Assembly: GCA_019421365.1 (NCBI GenBank)
Contig: JAHZFJ010000002.1
Coordinates: 1-64,000, forward strand
DNA from: Lachnospiraceae bacterium
GTDB taxonomy: Bacteria > Bacillota > Clostridia > Lachnospirales > Lachnospiraceae
Direction: 5' to 3'
DNA length: 64,000 nucleotides
Below are positions 1-8,887 of the stretch, one piece after another (the stretch's first letter is position 1; each line of letters opens with the position of its first letter). A program made the position numbers and the translations under genes. The notes under the pieces are model-generated. The model was not told where the DNA came from, ran no database searches, and saw nothing but the letters and a program-made list of their open reading frames with translations.

Positions 1-115
1 AATTTGCAAAGTTGCATCTGGGCTTATAAAATTGCATCTTGCCTTACTATTGAGTCCAATTGCGCCTATTTAATAAAATAACAACAATAATTTATCGTAA
101 AACAATAAAAAACTA

Positions 116-143
116 TTGACATACGAACAAACCGGAGTATAAT
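116..143 (+). promoter_or_regulatory. Promoter of the DUF2975 operon
   Basis: TTGACA at 116-121 and TATAAT at 138-143, separated by 16 bp, give a consensus vegetative promoter about 30 bp before the first gene. Just upstream, two related 15-bp direct repeats (TTGCATCTGGGCTTA at 12-26 and TTGCATCTTGCCTTA at 32-46) lie 20 bp apart. Their role is unknown. Confidence 0.7.
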
Positions 144-176
144 TAAGGGAAAAAGTAGGAAATCGGGAGGTTTGTT

Positions 177-656
177 ATGAATCAACAAAATCTATCAAAG
201 TGGCTAAAATGCATTACGATATTAGTAACGATTATGCTTACAGTCATATTGTTTCTAGTTATACCAGCCTATGGAAGAGATATAGTATGTATGAATACAA
301 GATATTCTGGCTGGTATATGCCATGGTTGTCATTCGTATGGTTATTAGGAATCCCTTGTTATATTGTATTAGTTATATTCTGGGGAATCTGTGATGAGAT
401 TAGGAATGATAATTCTTTCTCAATGAAAAATGCAAAAGCGCTAGCAATCATTAGTAAGCTAGCAATGATAGATAGTTTCCTATGTTTTTCAGGTATTGTA
501 ATCTTTAGTATGTTTCAAATGATGCATATAAGTATTCTTGTACTAGGAATACTCGTTGTGAGTGTAGGAATTGCGATTTCTGTAATAGCAGCAGCACTAG
601 GGCATCTGGTTCAAAAAGCAAGTAAGTTGAAGGATGAGAACGATTTAACCATATAG
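177..656 (+). CDS. DUF2975 family membrane protein
   Basis: This 159-residue protein has four hydrophobic segments (roughly residues 12-35, 48-70, 92-112 and 115-143) and a charged C-terminal tail (KASKLKDEND). Its size, topology and the HTH gene directly downstream match the DUF2975 family, whose members are regularly encoded next to a small YozG-like Cro/C1 regulator. The ATG follows a good ribosome site (GGGAGG). It is first in an operon with the HTH gene (21-nt gap) and a DUF4173 gene. The biochemical role is unknown; as inference, it may be a membrane partner or target of the HTH protein. Confidence 0.75.
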   Translation: MNQQNLSKWLKCITILVTIMLTVILFLVIPAYGRDIVCMNTRYSGWYMPWLSFVWLLGIPCYIVLVIFWGICDEIRNDNSFSMKNAKALAIISKLAMIDSFLCFSGIVIFSMFQMMHISILVLGILVVSVGIAISVIAAALGHLVQKASKLKDENDLTI

Positions 657-677
657 GAGGAACCAGGAGGAATATTC

Positions 678-908
678 ATGGCAATTATTATAAATATTGA
701 TGTTATGCTTGCAAAACGGAAGATGAGTGTAACTGAGTTATCAGAACGGGTAGGAATTACAATGGCGAACATTTCTATTTTAAAAAACCAAAAAGCCAAA
801 GCCATACGCTTTGATACTTTGAATAAGATATGTGAGATTTTGCAATGTCAACCAGGCGATGTACTTGAGTATGTACCAGATGAGAAGGAAGAAGAGGATA
901 TTATATAA
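678..908 (+). CDS. Small Cro/C1-type HTH regulator (YozG-like)
   Basis: A 76-residue protein made almost entirely of one helix-turn-helix domain. The motif LAKRKMSVTELSERVGIT (residues 10-27), followed by ANISILKNQKAKAIRFDTLN, is typical of XRE/Cro DNA-binding domains. The ending CQPGDVLEYVPDE is characteristic of the YozG-like subfamily that pairs with DUF2975 membrane proteins. It sits between the DUF2975 gene and a DUF4173 gene and has an AGGAGGAATATT ribosome site. It probably autoregulates this operon, but no operator could be assigned. Confidence 0.85.
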   Translation: MAIIINIDVMLAKRKMSVTELSERVGITMANISILKNQKAKAIRFDTLNKICEILQCQPGDVLEYVPDEKEEEDII

Positions 909-946
909 GATAGCAATATGAAGGTAGAAGGGAGTTGCTTAGTATT

Positions 947-2533
947 ATGGAAATGCAATCAGAAGGTAATGAGGTTCCGTTAGAGACAAATGATCCTTGG
1001 CAGCAGGAGACATTGCGAAGGAGTGAAGAGAAAAAGATGAGAATGGTGAAATTAGAGCCTATAGCAGCAAAAGCGGGAAAATACCTAGTTGGAGCAATCT
1101 TACTCGGATTGCTATTCTATTTTTGTTTCTATGATTACATTAATATAATAGGCTTAGTATATCCGTTATTTCTAGTGGGTTTGTATGCAATTACATGGAA
1201 GACTATGAAGAGTCAAGAAATAGTGTTTAATAAGCATTGTTTGAGTTATGTTATCTGTTCTTTCTTATTAGCGATATCGACGATATTAACAACTAATTTC
1301 TTTATAATTTTTCTTAACACTGTAGGTATTATTATCTTATACCTAATTACTTTATGTAGGTGTTATCTCGCTGATAAAGAGATGGGAATACAAGGTTTTA
1401 TATTGACGATTGGTAAATGCATCTCGGGTGCATTTGTATGTTCACAATTCTTCTTTAAACATACAAAGGGAAAGATTCGTATTAAGAGAGGTAATTCTGA
1501 GAAAAGTAAGAATATTATTCTTGGCGTCTTACTTGCAATTGTATTCTTAGTAGTAGTTTTGCCATTACTTATACAGGCCGATCCTGTTTTTCGTAAAATA
1601 ATGATTTCTCCTTTCCAAGCAATCCATATTACCAATGCAGATCAAATTATTAGAGGGATATGTTTCATATTCGTACCGGCGATTTTGTTCTATGGTTTAA
1701 TGTGTTCATGCTATATCCGTTATATGGAGACAGAAGAGAAGAAATATAGTCTATGGAAGCCAGATGCCGTTATTATTATGACAGGTATTATCGGCGTGAC
1801 GTATATTCTTTTCTGTAGTATTCAAATTATGTATTTGTTTGGGGGACTATTTGAGTTGCCAGAGGGAATTACATACGCGGAGTATGCAAGAGAAGGATTC
1901 TTACAGTTATTATGGGTGGCAGTGATTAATATTGCATTGGTTTTACTGATCAAGATTAAATGTACGCCAAGTAAGATATTAAATCATATCCTTCTTGTTT
2001 TAAGTATATGTACAGGGGTTATGATTATCTCATCGGCTTATCGCATGATACTATATGTGAAGGCGTATAACTTGACACGTTTACGTGTTCTAGTACTATG
2101 GTTCCTTGTGCTTTTAGTATTTGTTGTCGGACAGATGATATATTATATCTACCATACTAAGTTCAGAATAGGAAAATGGCTATTCACCACTGCATTAATT
2201 GCATATATGATATTGAGTTTTGGAAGAATGGATTATGTTATTGCCAAATATAACATTAATGCAAATGAATATATTACACTATACAATTTTATGTATCTTA
2301 CGGAACTATCATTAGATGCAGCACCAGCTATAGCTGAGCTATCTGAAGAAAGACTCGTAGAAGGTAAAGAAGATGGGGCATATTATTATGATCATTCGGA
2401 GGATATTAAGACGGAATACAGAGAGTATTTTAAAAGGATTAAGAACGAATATAATACATCTATTCGAGGTTTTAATATAAGTAACTATATAGCATATCAA
2501 AATGCACTTGATAAAATAGCAGAGTGGAAGTAA
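947..2533 (+). CDS. DUF4173/DUF4153-type polytopic membrane protein
   Basis: About 528 residues with a charged N-terminus (around 50 residues) followed by ten or more hydrophobic helices, then a soluble tail of about 90 residues rich in Glu and Lys. The segment YAEYAREGFLQLLW and the QADPVF motif after an earlier helix are typical of the DUF4173 family. ATG at 947 is preferred because GGGAG lies just upstream; a TTG at 935 in frame overlaps that ribosome site. It is the last gene of the DUF2975/HTH operon and is followed by a strong terminator. Function is not known for the family. Confidence 0.7.
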   Translation: MEMQSEGNEVPLETNDPWQQETLRRSEEKKMRMVKLEPIAAKAGKYLVGAILLGLLFYFCFYDYINIIGLVYPLFLVGLYAITWKTMKSQEIVFNKHCLSYVICSFLLAISTILTTNFFIIFLNTVGIIILYLITLCRCYLADKEMGIQGFILTIGKCISGAFVCSQFFFKHTKGKIRIKRGNSEKSKNIILGVLLAIVFLVVVLPLLIQADPVFRKIMISPFQAIHITNADQIIRGICFIFVPAILFYGLMCSCYIRYMETEEKKYSLWKPDAVIIMTGIIGVTYILFCSIQIMYLFGGLFELPEGITYAEYAREGFLQLLWVAVINIALVLLIKIKCTPSKILNHILLVLSICTGVMIISSAYRMILYVKAYNLTRLRVLVLWFLVLLVFVVGQMIYYIYHTKFRIGKWLFTTALIAYMILSFGRMDYVIAKYNINANEYITLYNFMYLTELSLDAAPAIAELSEERLVEGKEDGAYYYDHSEDIKTEYREYFKRIKNEYNTSIRGFNISNYIAYQNALDKIAEWK

Positions 2534-2596
2534 GGAATTGACCGGTTATATACAGCTAGAATTAAGTTGTGAGAATCTTATACAGTTGTGAATCAG

Positions 2597-2649
2597 AAAC
2601 ACCAGCAATATGATAAACATAGTTATATCATATTGCTGGTGTTTTTTTT
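2597..2649. terminator. Bidirectional rho-independent terminator
   Basis: AAACACCAGCAATATGATA (2597-2615) pairs with TATCATATTGCTGGTGTTT (2626-2644), giving a 19-bp stem with A and T tracts at either side. It can end both the upstream + strand operon and the converging spore photoproduct lyase-like gene. Confidence 0.9.
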
Positions 2650-2682
2650 CTTAAATAGTATCGGAAGGAAATAGTAAAATCA

Positions 2683-3678
2683 TTAACAAATATATAAAAT
2701 TTTTCCAACACCAAAGCGCCGCTCTAATTCATCGTGAACAAAAACTTCTCCATCAAGTCTTAGATTGTTTCGATAGCAGTATTTCCCCATTCCACGGCCA
2801 GTCATTTTTTCTTGGTCATAGAGTTCTATAGAGTTAGGGAATGCCTCGGAATTGATTTTTCTATGCACAAAACTATATGTCATAAAGATGACTTCGATAA
2901 ACATCTGATTCTTCATCTTTTCAGAAAGCTCAGATTCTAAACGATCGAATAGCTCGGAGTATAATTCCTTCCAGTTATCAACCATAATAATGGGAGCCAC
3001 TAGTATTCCAACCTTATAATCGGCATCAGCCATCTTATTAATTGCTTCTATACGTTTATCTAGGGAAGAGGTACCTATTTCAATTTCACGTATTATCGTT
3101 TCGGGATTAACGGACATACGAAAGATTACTCTACCTTGATGATTCAGAGGTAATAATGGGTCGACCATGCTGAATTTGCTTGGAAATGTAATGTTACCCT
3201 TTTGGCATTTTGTAAAATGCTCTATTGTCCAAGGTAAGTTACCTGTAATTGTATTCTCTAAAATCAAATCACTATTACTTCCGATTTCAAAAGTAAGTTC
3301 TTTATCACTGCGGGTACTATATCGAATTAACCGATCCATCATTTGTTCTCGATTAACAAAAAGACGAAGGTAAGAACATTTATTATAATTACAAACTAGA
3401 TAACAATATAGACACATAGCGCTGCAACCAGAAGAAGTATAAGGGACTAAGTAATCAGAGACTTTGTGGTTTTCTACATATTTATGTGTTTTGCGTGTAC
3501 CAATAATGACTAACTGTTTTAGGTTACGAAATTCTGAGTTTTCTTTTGAGCGCAACTCTTCGATATTGTTGTGATTTTCGATAGGAATCCAAGGAATACC
3601 TGAGAACTTTTCTTTTAATTCCTTTCCTAAAGGATATTGTTCTATATTTGATTCATAATAGATTTGTGTCGGACGCAT
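2683..3678 (-). CDS. splB: Spore photoproduct lyase-like radical SAM protein lacking the catalytic Cys
   Basis: A 331-residue radical SAM protein. The cluster motif GCSAMCLYCYL (C85, C89, C92; CX3CX2C) and the flanking N-terminus (YPLGKELKEKF) and core (GTSSLDKRIEAINKMADA, VAPII) match spore photoproduct lyase, which repairs the thymine dimer of UV-damaged spores. Both Tyr residues next to the cluster (Y91, Y93) are kept. The position of the hydrogen-donor cysteine (C141 in the B. subtilis enzyme, context FEASCTSD) reads FEIGSNSD here, so Ser134 replaces it. The C-terminal region is also divergent. It is therefore either a low-fidelity lyase or a paralogue with another substrate. Monocistronic, with AAGGAG before the ATG. 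The fold is secure; the gene symbol and activity are not. Confidence 0.75.
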   Translation of the reverse strand: MRPTQIYYESNIEQYPLGKELKEKFSGIPWIPIENHNNIEELRSKENSEFRNLKQLVIIGTRKTHKYVENHKVSDYLVPYTSSGCSAMCLYCYLVCNYNKCSYLRLFVNREQMMDRLIRYSTRSDKELTFEIGSNSDLILENTITGNLPWTIEHFTKCQKGNITFPSKFSMVDPLLPLNHQGRVIFRMSVNPETIIREIEIGTSSLDKRIEAINKMADADYKVGILVAPIIMVDNWKELYSELFDRLESELSEKMKNQMFIEVIFMTYSFVHRKINSEAFPNSIELYDQEKMTGRGMGKYCYRNNLRLDGEVFVHDELERRFGVGKILYIC

Positions 3679-3918
3679 ATTATTCTCCTTTGTGCAAGCT
3701 TGTTATACTTGACGTCTTCCAATGAGTTTCGCATTTGCCTAGGTTACAATTTATAATAGTATGTGCAGAAAAAACTATTTTTAGTATAGATACTGTCACA
3801 AAACGTAAAAAAAAGAATATGAAACATGCTGGATTTGAAGAAGTTAATAATGCTATAATAGGGACATAAAAAACATCCTAATTATGGAAAAGTTATAATG
3901 AGGAGAAGGGAAGGTAGT

Positions 3919-4590
3919 ATGAGCAAAAAGCCATTCATTCTTTGGTGTATGGTGATATTGCTTATTTTGTCTGTAAGTGGTTGTGAAAAACAAAATAAAC
4001 AGTATGGTTATACACCTATGTTTGACAAGCTTACTTGGGGTATGAGTCTTCAGGAGGTTATTAGTGCGTTACAATTAACGAATCAAAATGCTACAATTAT
4101 TGAGCCAAAAGAAAATTCTGCTTACACCATAGTCCGATTAAACGATTCTTATGAAGCATATGGTATGATGGGGATTGTTAATCTGTTAATAACAGATGGG
4201 GATTTAGATACGCAAGATGAATACAGTTATCCTGCCAATGCTTTATCAGCAGTTGTATTACAATATGCTGATATTGATGTGGAAACGCTGAAAACCAATA
4301 TGGAGAAGGAACTTGGAAAGCCAAAATCAGATAAGACAGATACTTCAGGAGAGGTAGTTACTTGGAAAAGTAAAGATAAGATATCTTCTCTCTCTAAATC
4401 TGAACGTAAGGAATTATATGCCTACTGTGAGGAATTAGTGGCAAGGGGAAATAAGAATCTGTCACCAAAAGAAAAAAGTGCTATTAATAAAATCACACTA
4501 ACTATAACAGAAGATGGGAAGAAGGCTGTTGTTACCTATTATGGTGATTGGGCAGTTTATATTAATTACAGTAGGAATTTGAAAGAGTAG
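3919..4590 (+). CDS. Predicted lipoprotein of unknown function
   Basis: A 223-residue protein that starts with Lys residues, a hydrophobic stretch and the lipobox LSVSGC, so it is predicted to be lipid-anchored on the outer face of the membrane. The mature part begins KQNKQYGYTPMFDKLTWGMS; the LTWGMS-x2-EV pattern resembles short repeats found in many Firmicute lipoproteins that fold as small alpha/beta domains. ATG at 3919 is chosen over the in-frame ATG at 3898 because AGGAGAAGGGAAGG lies between them. It is monocistronic between a divergent gene and the ileS leader. I do not recognise a specific family. Confidence 0.65.
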   Translation: MSKKPFILWCMVILLILSVSGCEKQNKQYGYTPMFDKLTWGMSLQEVISALQLTNQNATIIEPKENSAYTIVRLNDSYEAYGMMGIVNLLITDGDLDTQDEYSYPANALSAVVLQYADIDVETLKTNMEKELGKPKSDKTDTSGEVVTWKSKDKISSLSKSERKELYAYCEELVARGNKNLSPKEKSAINKITLTITEDGKKAVVTYYGDWAVYINYSRNLKE

Positions 4591-4706
4591 ATATATAGAA
4601 TTTCCTGGAGCTTTGACCTACTCATATGATGAGTCTTATCCAGAAGCTATTACTATAGAAGATGATTGCAAAAAAAGGACAACTCTATATTAAGTGGTAA
4701 AACCCC

Positions 4707-4735
4707 TTGACATTTACCAAATCCTATACTATGAT
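4707..4735 (+). promoter_or_regulatory. ileS promoter
   Basis: TTGACA (4707-4712) and TATGAT (4730-4735) with an exact 17-bp spacer precede the T-box leader. Transcription should start near 4742. Confidence 0.85.
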
Positions 4736-4741
4736 AAAAAA

Positions 4742-5046
4742 TAATAAAATATAGCACCAAAATACGTTGATGGAGACAGTAGCAATTAAGAGAAACCAAA
4801 AGCGAGTTCGGGATAGTGGAAGCCGAATGGGAGTAACAGATTGTGAATATCACTCCGAAGTAGCAGACTGAAAGAGTATTTATCTCGGTCCGAGATAGAA
4901 CGCAAAGGCGTTTTTTAATCAAGTAGGTCGTCGCCGGATTCCGCCGTTATCGGAGCACATATAAAAGTCTTAGACGGAGTATGTTAAATAGGTGGTTTAA
5001 TGAAAGCATAGTGCTCTCATCCTGTTTAAGGATGGGAGCTTTTTTA
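4742..5046 (+). promoter_or_regulatory. T-box leader (isoleucine) of ileS
   Basis: This roughly 300-nt leader has the T-box layout. In stem I, GGAG with an AGTA loop-E sequence (near 4772-4781) pairs with CTCC, and the specifier loop reads GAAT-ATC-A, placing the isoleucine codon ATC at 4849-4851. The T-box bulge AGGTGGTTTAATG lies near 4989-5002; its UGGU can pair with the ACCA end of a tRNA with discriminator A, as in tRNA-Ile. The terminator GCTCTCATCC...GGATGGGAGC followed by T6 (5012-5046) ends 27 nt before ileS. Uncharged tRNA-Ile should favour antitermination and raise ileS expression. Confidence 0.9.
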
Positions 5047-5072
5047 ATTAATTATAATATAGGAGGGAAATC

Positions 5073-8000
5073 ATGTACGATAAAGTATCCACGAATCTTA
5101 ACTTTGTTGAGAGAGAAAAAAACGTAGAGAAGTTCTGGAAAGACAATGAGATCTTTGAGAAGAGTATTGATTCAAGAAAAGAAGGAGAGACTTATACATT
5201 CTATGATGGTCCACCAACAGCTAATGGTAAACCACATATCGGTCACGTTCTTACAAGAGTAATAAAGGATATGATTCCTAGATATAAGACAATGAAAGGC
5301 TATAAAGTTCCTAGAAAAGCTGGTTGGGATACACATGGTTTACCTGTTGAACTTGAAGTTGAGAAGTTATTAGGTCTAGATGGAAAAGAGCAAATCGAAG
5401 AATATGGTTTAGAACCATTTATCGATAAATGTAAAGAATCTGTATGGAAATATAAAGGTATGTGGGAAGACTTCTCTGGTACTGTTGGTTTCTGGGCAGA
5501 TATGGAGAATCCATATGTAACGTATGACAATAACTTTATTGAGTCTGAATGGTGGGCATTAAAACAAATCTGGGATAAAGAATTATTATATAAAGGACAC
5601 AAAATCGTTCCTTACTGTCCAAGATGTGGAACTCCATTATCTTCACACGAAGTAGCTCAAGGTTACAAAGACGTAAAAGAAAAATCAGCAATCGCTAAAT
5701 TCAAAGTTAAAGGTGTAGAAGACGAATACATCTTAGCATGGACAACAACTCCTTGGACATTACCATCGAACGTTGCGCTATGTGTTAACCCAAATGAGAC
5801 ATACGTTAAAGTAAAAGTCCAAGTTAATGCAAAAGGTGATGTTGTTAAAGAAGGCGAAGAAGATACAGCTGTTAAAGCAGAATACTATATCTTAGCAGAA
5901 GCATTACTTTCTGTAATTGATGGAGTATATGAAATCGTAGAAAAGTACGTTGGTACTGACTTAGAATACAAAGAATATGAACCATTATTTAACTATGTAA
6001 ATCCAATTAAGAAAGCTTACTATGTAGTTTGTGACACATATGTAACTTTATCTGATGGTACTGGCGTTGTTCATATCGCACCTGCATTTGGTGAAGATGA
6101 TGCAAAAGTTGGCCGTAAATATGACCTTCCATTCGTTCAATTAGTAGACGAAAAAGGTGAAATGAAACCAGAATGTACAGATATGGCAGGCGTTTTCTGC
6201 AAGAAGGCTGATGAAATCGTATTCCGTCTATTAGGCGAAAAAGGATTATTATTCAAAGCGCTTAAATTCGAACACAGTTACCCATTCTGTTGGAGATGTG
6301 ATACTCCTCTAATCTACTACGCTAGAGAATCTTGGTTTATTAAAATGACTGCTGTTAAGGAAGACTTAATTCGTAACAACAACACAATTAACTGGATTCC
6401 AGAAAGCATTGGTAAAGGTCGTTTTGGTGATTGGTTAGAGAACGTACAAGATTGGGGCGTTAGCCGTAACCGTTACTGGGGTACCCCACTTAACGTATGG
6501 GAATGTGAATGTGGACATATGCATTCTATCGGAAGTATTGCAGAGTTAAAAGAATTATCAAGCAATTGTCCTGATAATATTGAACTTCACCGTCCATTCA
6601 TCGATGCTGTTACTTTCCCATGTGAGAAATGTGGTAAAGAGATGCATCGTGTACCTGAAGTTATTGACTGCTGGTTCGATTCAGGAGCAATGCCATTTGC
6701 ACAACATCATTATCCATTTGAAAACCAAGATTTATTCGAACAACAATTCCCAGCTGACTTCATCTCAGAAGCAGTTGACCAAACAAGAGGTTGGTTCTAT
6801 TCATTACTTGCTGAATCAACATTATTATTCAACAAGGCGCCTTACAAAAATGTTATCGTTCTTGGACACGTTCAAGATGAGAACGGACAGAAGATGTCCA
6901 AATCAAAAGGAAATGCAGTTGATCCTTTCGATGCATTAAATCAATACGGTGCAGATGCAATCCGTTGGTATTTCTATATTAACAGTGCTCCTTGGTTACC
7001 AAATCGTTTCCATGGAAAAGCGGTTATGGAAGGACAACGTAAGTTCATGGGTACTCTATGGAATACGTATGCATTCTTCGTACTATACGCAAATATCGAT
7101 GACTTTGATGCAACGAAATATACATTAGATTATGATAAATTATCTGTAATGGATAAATGGTTATTATCTAAATTAAATACAGTAGTTAAAACGGTAGATG
7201 AAAACCTTGCTGCTTACAAGATTCCAGAAACAGCAAGAGCATTACAAGATTTTGTTGATGAATTAAGTAACTGGTATGTAAGACGTTGTCGTGAACGTTT
7301 CTGGGCAAAAGGAATGGAACAAGATAAGATCAATGCTTACATGACTCTTTACACTTCATTAGTAGCACTTTGTAAGGCAGCAGCGCCAATGGTACCTTTC
7401 ATGACAGAAGATATCTATCAAAACTTAGTAAGAAGTGTTGATAAGACAGCTCCAGAAAGTATCCATCTATGTGACTTCCCAGCTTACAATGAAGCTCACA
7501 TTGATAAAGAACTTGAGAAGAACATGGAAGACGTACTTGATATCGTTGTTCTTGGCCGTGCTTGTAGAAACACTGCTAATATCAAGAACAGACAACCAAT
7601 TGGTAACATGTATGTAAAAGGTGATGTTAACTTATCAGAATACTTCCAAGAAATCATCGAAGAAGAGTTAAATGTTAAGAAAGTTACATTCACAGATGAT
7701 GTAAGGGACTTCACTTCATACAGCTTCAAACCACAACTTCGTACCCTTGGTAAGAGATTTGGTAAACAATTAAATGCTTTAAAAGAAGTATTAGCAAACC
7801 TTGATGGTAACACAGCTATGGATTCTCTTAACGAAACAGGAAAACTTACTATTACACTTGATGGTGTAGAAGAAGTTCTTGATAAAGAAGATTTATTAAT
7901 TGATGCAGCGCAGACGGAAGGTTATGAATCAAATTCTGATTATGGTATCACAGTAGTACTTGATACTAACTTAACTGAAGAATTAATCGAAGAAGGTTAT

Positions 8001-8243
8001 GTACGTGAAATCATCAGTAAGATTCAAACAATGCGTAAAGATGCTGGATTTGAAGTAATGGATCATATCGTTGTATACCAAGACGCGAATGATGTTATTA
8101 AAGAAGTAATCAAGAAGAATGCTGACCAAATCAAATCAGAAGTTCTTGCAGAAGAAATCCATATTGGCACTATGAGTGGATTCACAAAAGAATGGGATTT
8201 AAATGGTGAGAATACTATTCTTGGTGTTGAAAAGGTAATGTAA
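5073..8243 (+). CDS. ileS: Isoleucyl-tRNA synthetase, long (type 2) form
   Basis: This 1056-residue class I aminoacyl-tRNA synthetase charges tRNA-Ile with isoleucine in the cytoplasm. It shows the HIGH signature (HIGH, residues 55-58, in PPTANGKPHIGHV), the editing (CP1) domain inserted in the Rossmann fold with CPRCGTPLSSHEVAQGY, zinc-binding-like CxxC pairs, and the KMSKS loop (607-611, GQKMSKSKGN). The length and CP1 sequence fit the eukaryote-like IleRS2 class rather than the roughly 920-residue bacterial IleRS1. IleRS2 enzymes are known to be less sensitive to mupirocin; that this one is resistant is inference. AGGAGGG precedes the ATG. It is controlled by the T-box leader and ends in its own terminator. 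Confidence 0.97.
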   Translation: MYDKVSTNLNFVEREKNVEKFWKDNEIFEKSIDSRKEGETYTFYDGPPTANGKPHIGHVLTRVIKDMIPRYKTMKGYKVPRKAGWDTHGLPVELEVEKLLGLDGKEQIEEYGLEPFIDKCKESVWKYKGMWEDFSGTVGFWADMENPYVTYDNNFIESEWWALKQIWDKELLYKGHKIVPYCPRCGTPLSSHEVAQGYKDVKEKSAIAKFKVKGVEDEYILAWTTTPWTLPSNVALCVNPNETYVKVKVQVNAKGDVVKEGEEDTAVKAEYYILAEALLSVIDGVYEIVEKYVGTDLEYKEYEPLFNYVNPIKKAYYVVCDTYVTLSDGTGVVHIAPAFGEDDAKVGRKYDLPFVQLVDEKGEMKPECTDMAGVFCKKADEIVFRLLGEKGLLFKALKFEHSYPFCWRCDTPLIYYARESWFIKMTAVKEDLIRNNNTINWIPESIGKGRFGDWLENVQDWGVSRNRYWGTPLNVWECECGHMHSIGSIAELKELSSNCPDNIELHRPFIDAVTFPCEKCGKEMHRVPEVIDCWFDSGAMPFAQHHYPFENQDLFEQQFPADFISEAVDQTRGWFYSLLAESTLLFNKAPYKNVIVLGHVQDENGQKMSKSKGNAVDPFDALNQYGADAIRWYFYINSAPWLPNRFHGKAVMEGQRKFMGTLWNTYAFFVLYANIDDFDATKYTLDYDKLSVMDKWLLSKLNTVVKTVDENLAAYKIPETARALQDFVDELSNWYVRRCRERFWAKGMEQDKINAYMTLYTSLVALCKAAAPMVPFMTEDIYQNLVRSVDKTAPESIHLCDFPAYNEAHIDKELEKNMEDVLDIVVLGRACRNTANIKNRQPIGNMYVKGDVNLSEYFQEIIEEELNVKKVTFTDDVRDFTSYSFKPQLRTLGKRFGKQLNALKEVLANLDGNTAMDSLNETGKLTITLDGVEEVLDKEDLLIDAAQTEGYESNSDYGITVVLDTNLTEELIEEGYVREIISKIQTMRKDAGFEVMDHIVVYQDANDVIKEVIKKNADQIKSEVLAEEIHIGTMSGFTKEWDLNGENTILGVEKVM

Positions 8244-8255
8244 TATTATAAATAG

Positions 8256-8301
8256 AGGCTACTCATGAACCTGAGAGAAAAGGGTTATGAGTAGCCTTTT
8301 T
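8256..8301 (+). terminator. ileS terminator
   Basis: AGGCTACTCAT (8256-8266) pairs with ATGAGTAGCCT (8287-8297), followed by a T run. Confidence 0.9.
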
Positions 8302-8383
8302 GCAATTCTCTGTTATTTTAAGAACATGTTAATGTTTTTATGCATATGATTTAATGTGTATAAAAGTAATGATTAGGAGATTT

Positions 8384-8713
8384 ATGATGCAGTATGGAGA
8401 TTATAGATATGTTAGGGAACAAGAATTACAGCAACCTATGAAGCAAGTTCCTCTAATGCCTATTAATAGAGATGATTTTCGAGATAGAGACAGAGACCAC
8501 AGAGACCGTGACCATCGAGATAGAGATGACAGAGACCACAGAGATCGAGACCACCGAGACAGAGATGACAGAGACCATAGAGACAGAGATCATAGAGACC
8601 GAGATTTTAGAGATTTCTTTAGAGATATAGATTTTATAGATTTCTTCAGAGATAGAGATTTTATAGATTTCTTCAGAGATAGAGATTTTTTTAGAGATCG
8701 TAACCGTAGATAA
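8384..8713 (+). CDS. Arg-Asp repeat low-complexity protein
   Basis: A 109-residue protein with three parts. Residues 1-32 are unique (MMQYGDYRYVREQELQQP...). Residues 33-76 are almost only Arg, Asp and His and contain three near-identical 13-residue units (RDHRDRDHRDRDD). The rest is a second repeat of Phe-rich units (DFIDFFRDRD) ending RDRNRR. Charges nearly cancel, as in mixed-charge RD/RS-like domains. There is no signal peptide or membrane segment. ATG at 8384 or 8387 is chosen for the AGGAG just upstream; the ORF is open further back to 8354 but lacks a ribosome site there. It has its own terminator. Possible roles are spore coat or phase-separating polymer; neither is proven. Confidence 0.65.
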   Translation: MMQYGDYRYVREQELQQPMKQVPLMPINRDDFRDRDRDHRDRDHRDRDDRDHRDRDHRDRDDRDHRDRDHRDRDFRDFFRDIDFIDFFRDRDFIDFFRDRDFFRDRNRR

Positions 8714-8763
8714 TATATAATTAATTAAGTAAGCTTCTTCTTAAAGGAATAAAAATTTTAAAG

Positions 8764-8797
8764 GAGTATCCAATATTTTCTTTACGGATACTCTTTT
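8764..8797 (+). terminator. Terminator of the Arg-Asp repeat gene
   Basis: GAGTATCC (8764-8771) pairs with GGATACTC (8786-8793), followed by TTTT. Confidence 0.75.
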
Positions 8798-8887
8798 AAA
8801 TTGAAATAAAATTGTAAAGAATATAGGGTGTAAGTGGTATTGGTTATTATTTGAAAACTAAATAGAATATATTATAGGGAGCATTTT

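Noticed and set aside
4653..4922. 89-codon - strand ORF in the ileS leader
   Set aside because: The region is a T-box leader with clear RNA elements on the + strand.
8460..8690. Dense direct DNA repeats resembling a CRISPR array
   Set aside because: The repeats are in frame within the Arg-Asp protein gene, vary codon by codon, and have no unique spacers or cas genes.
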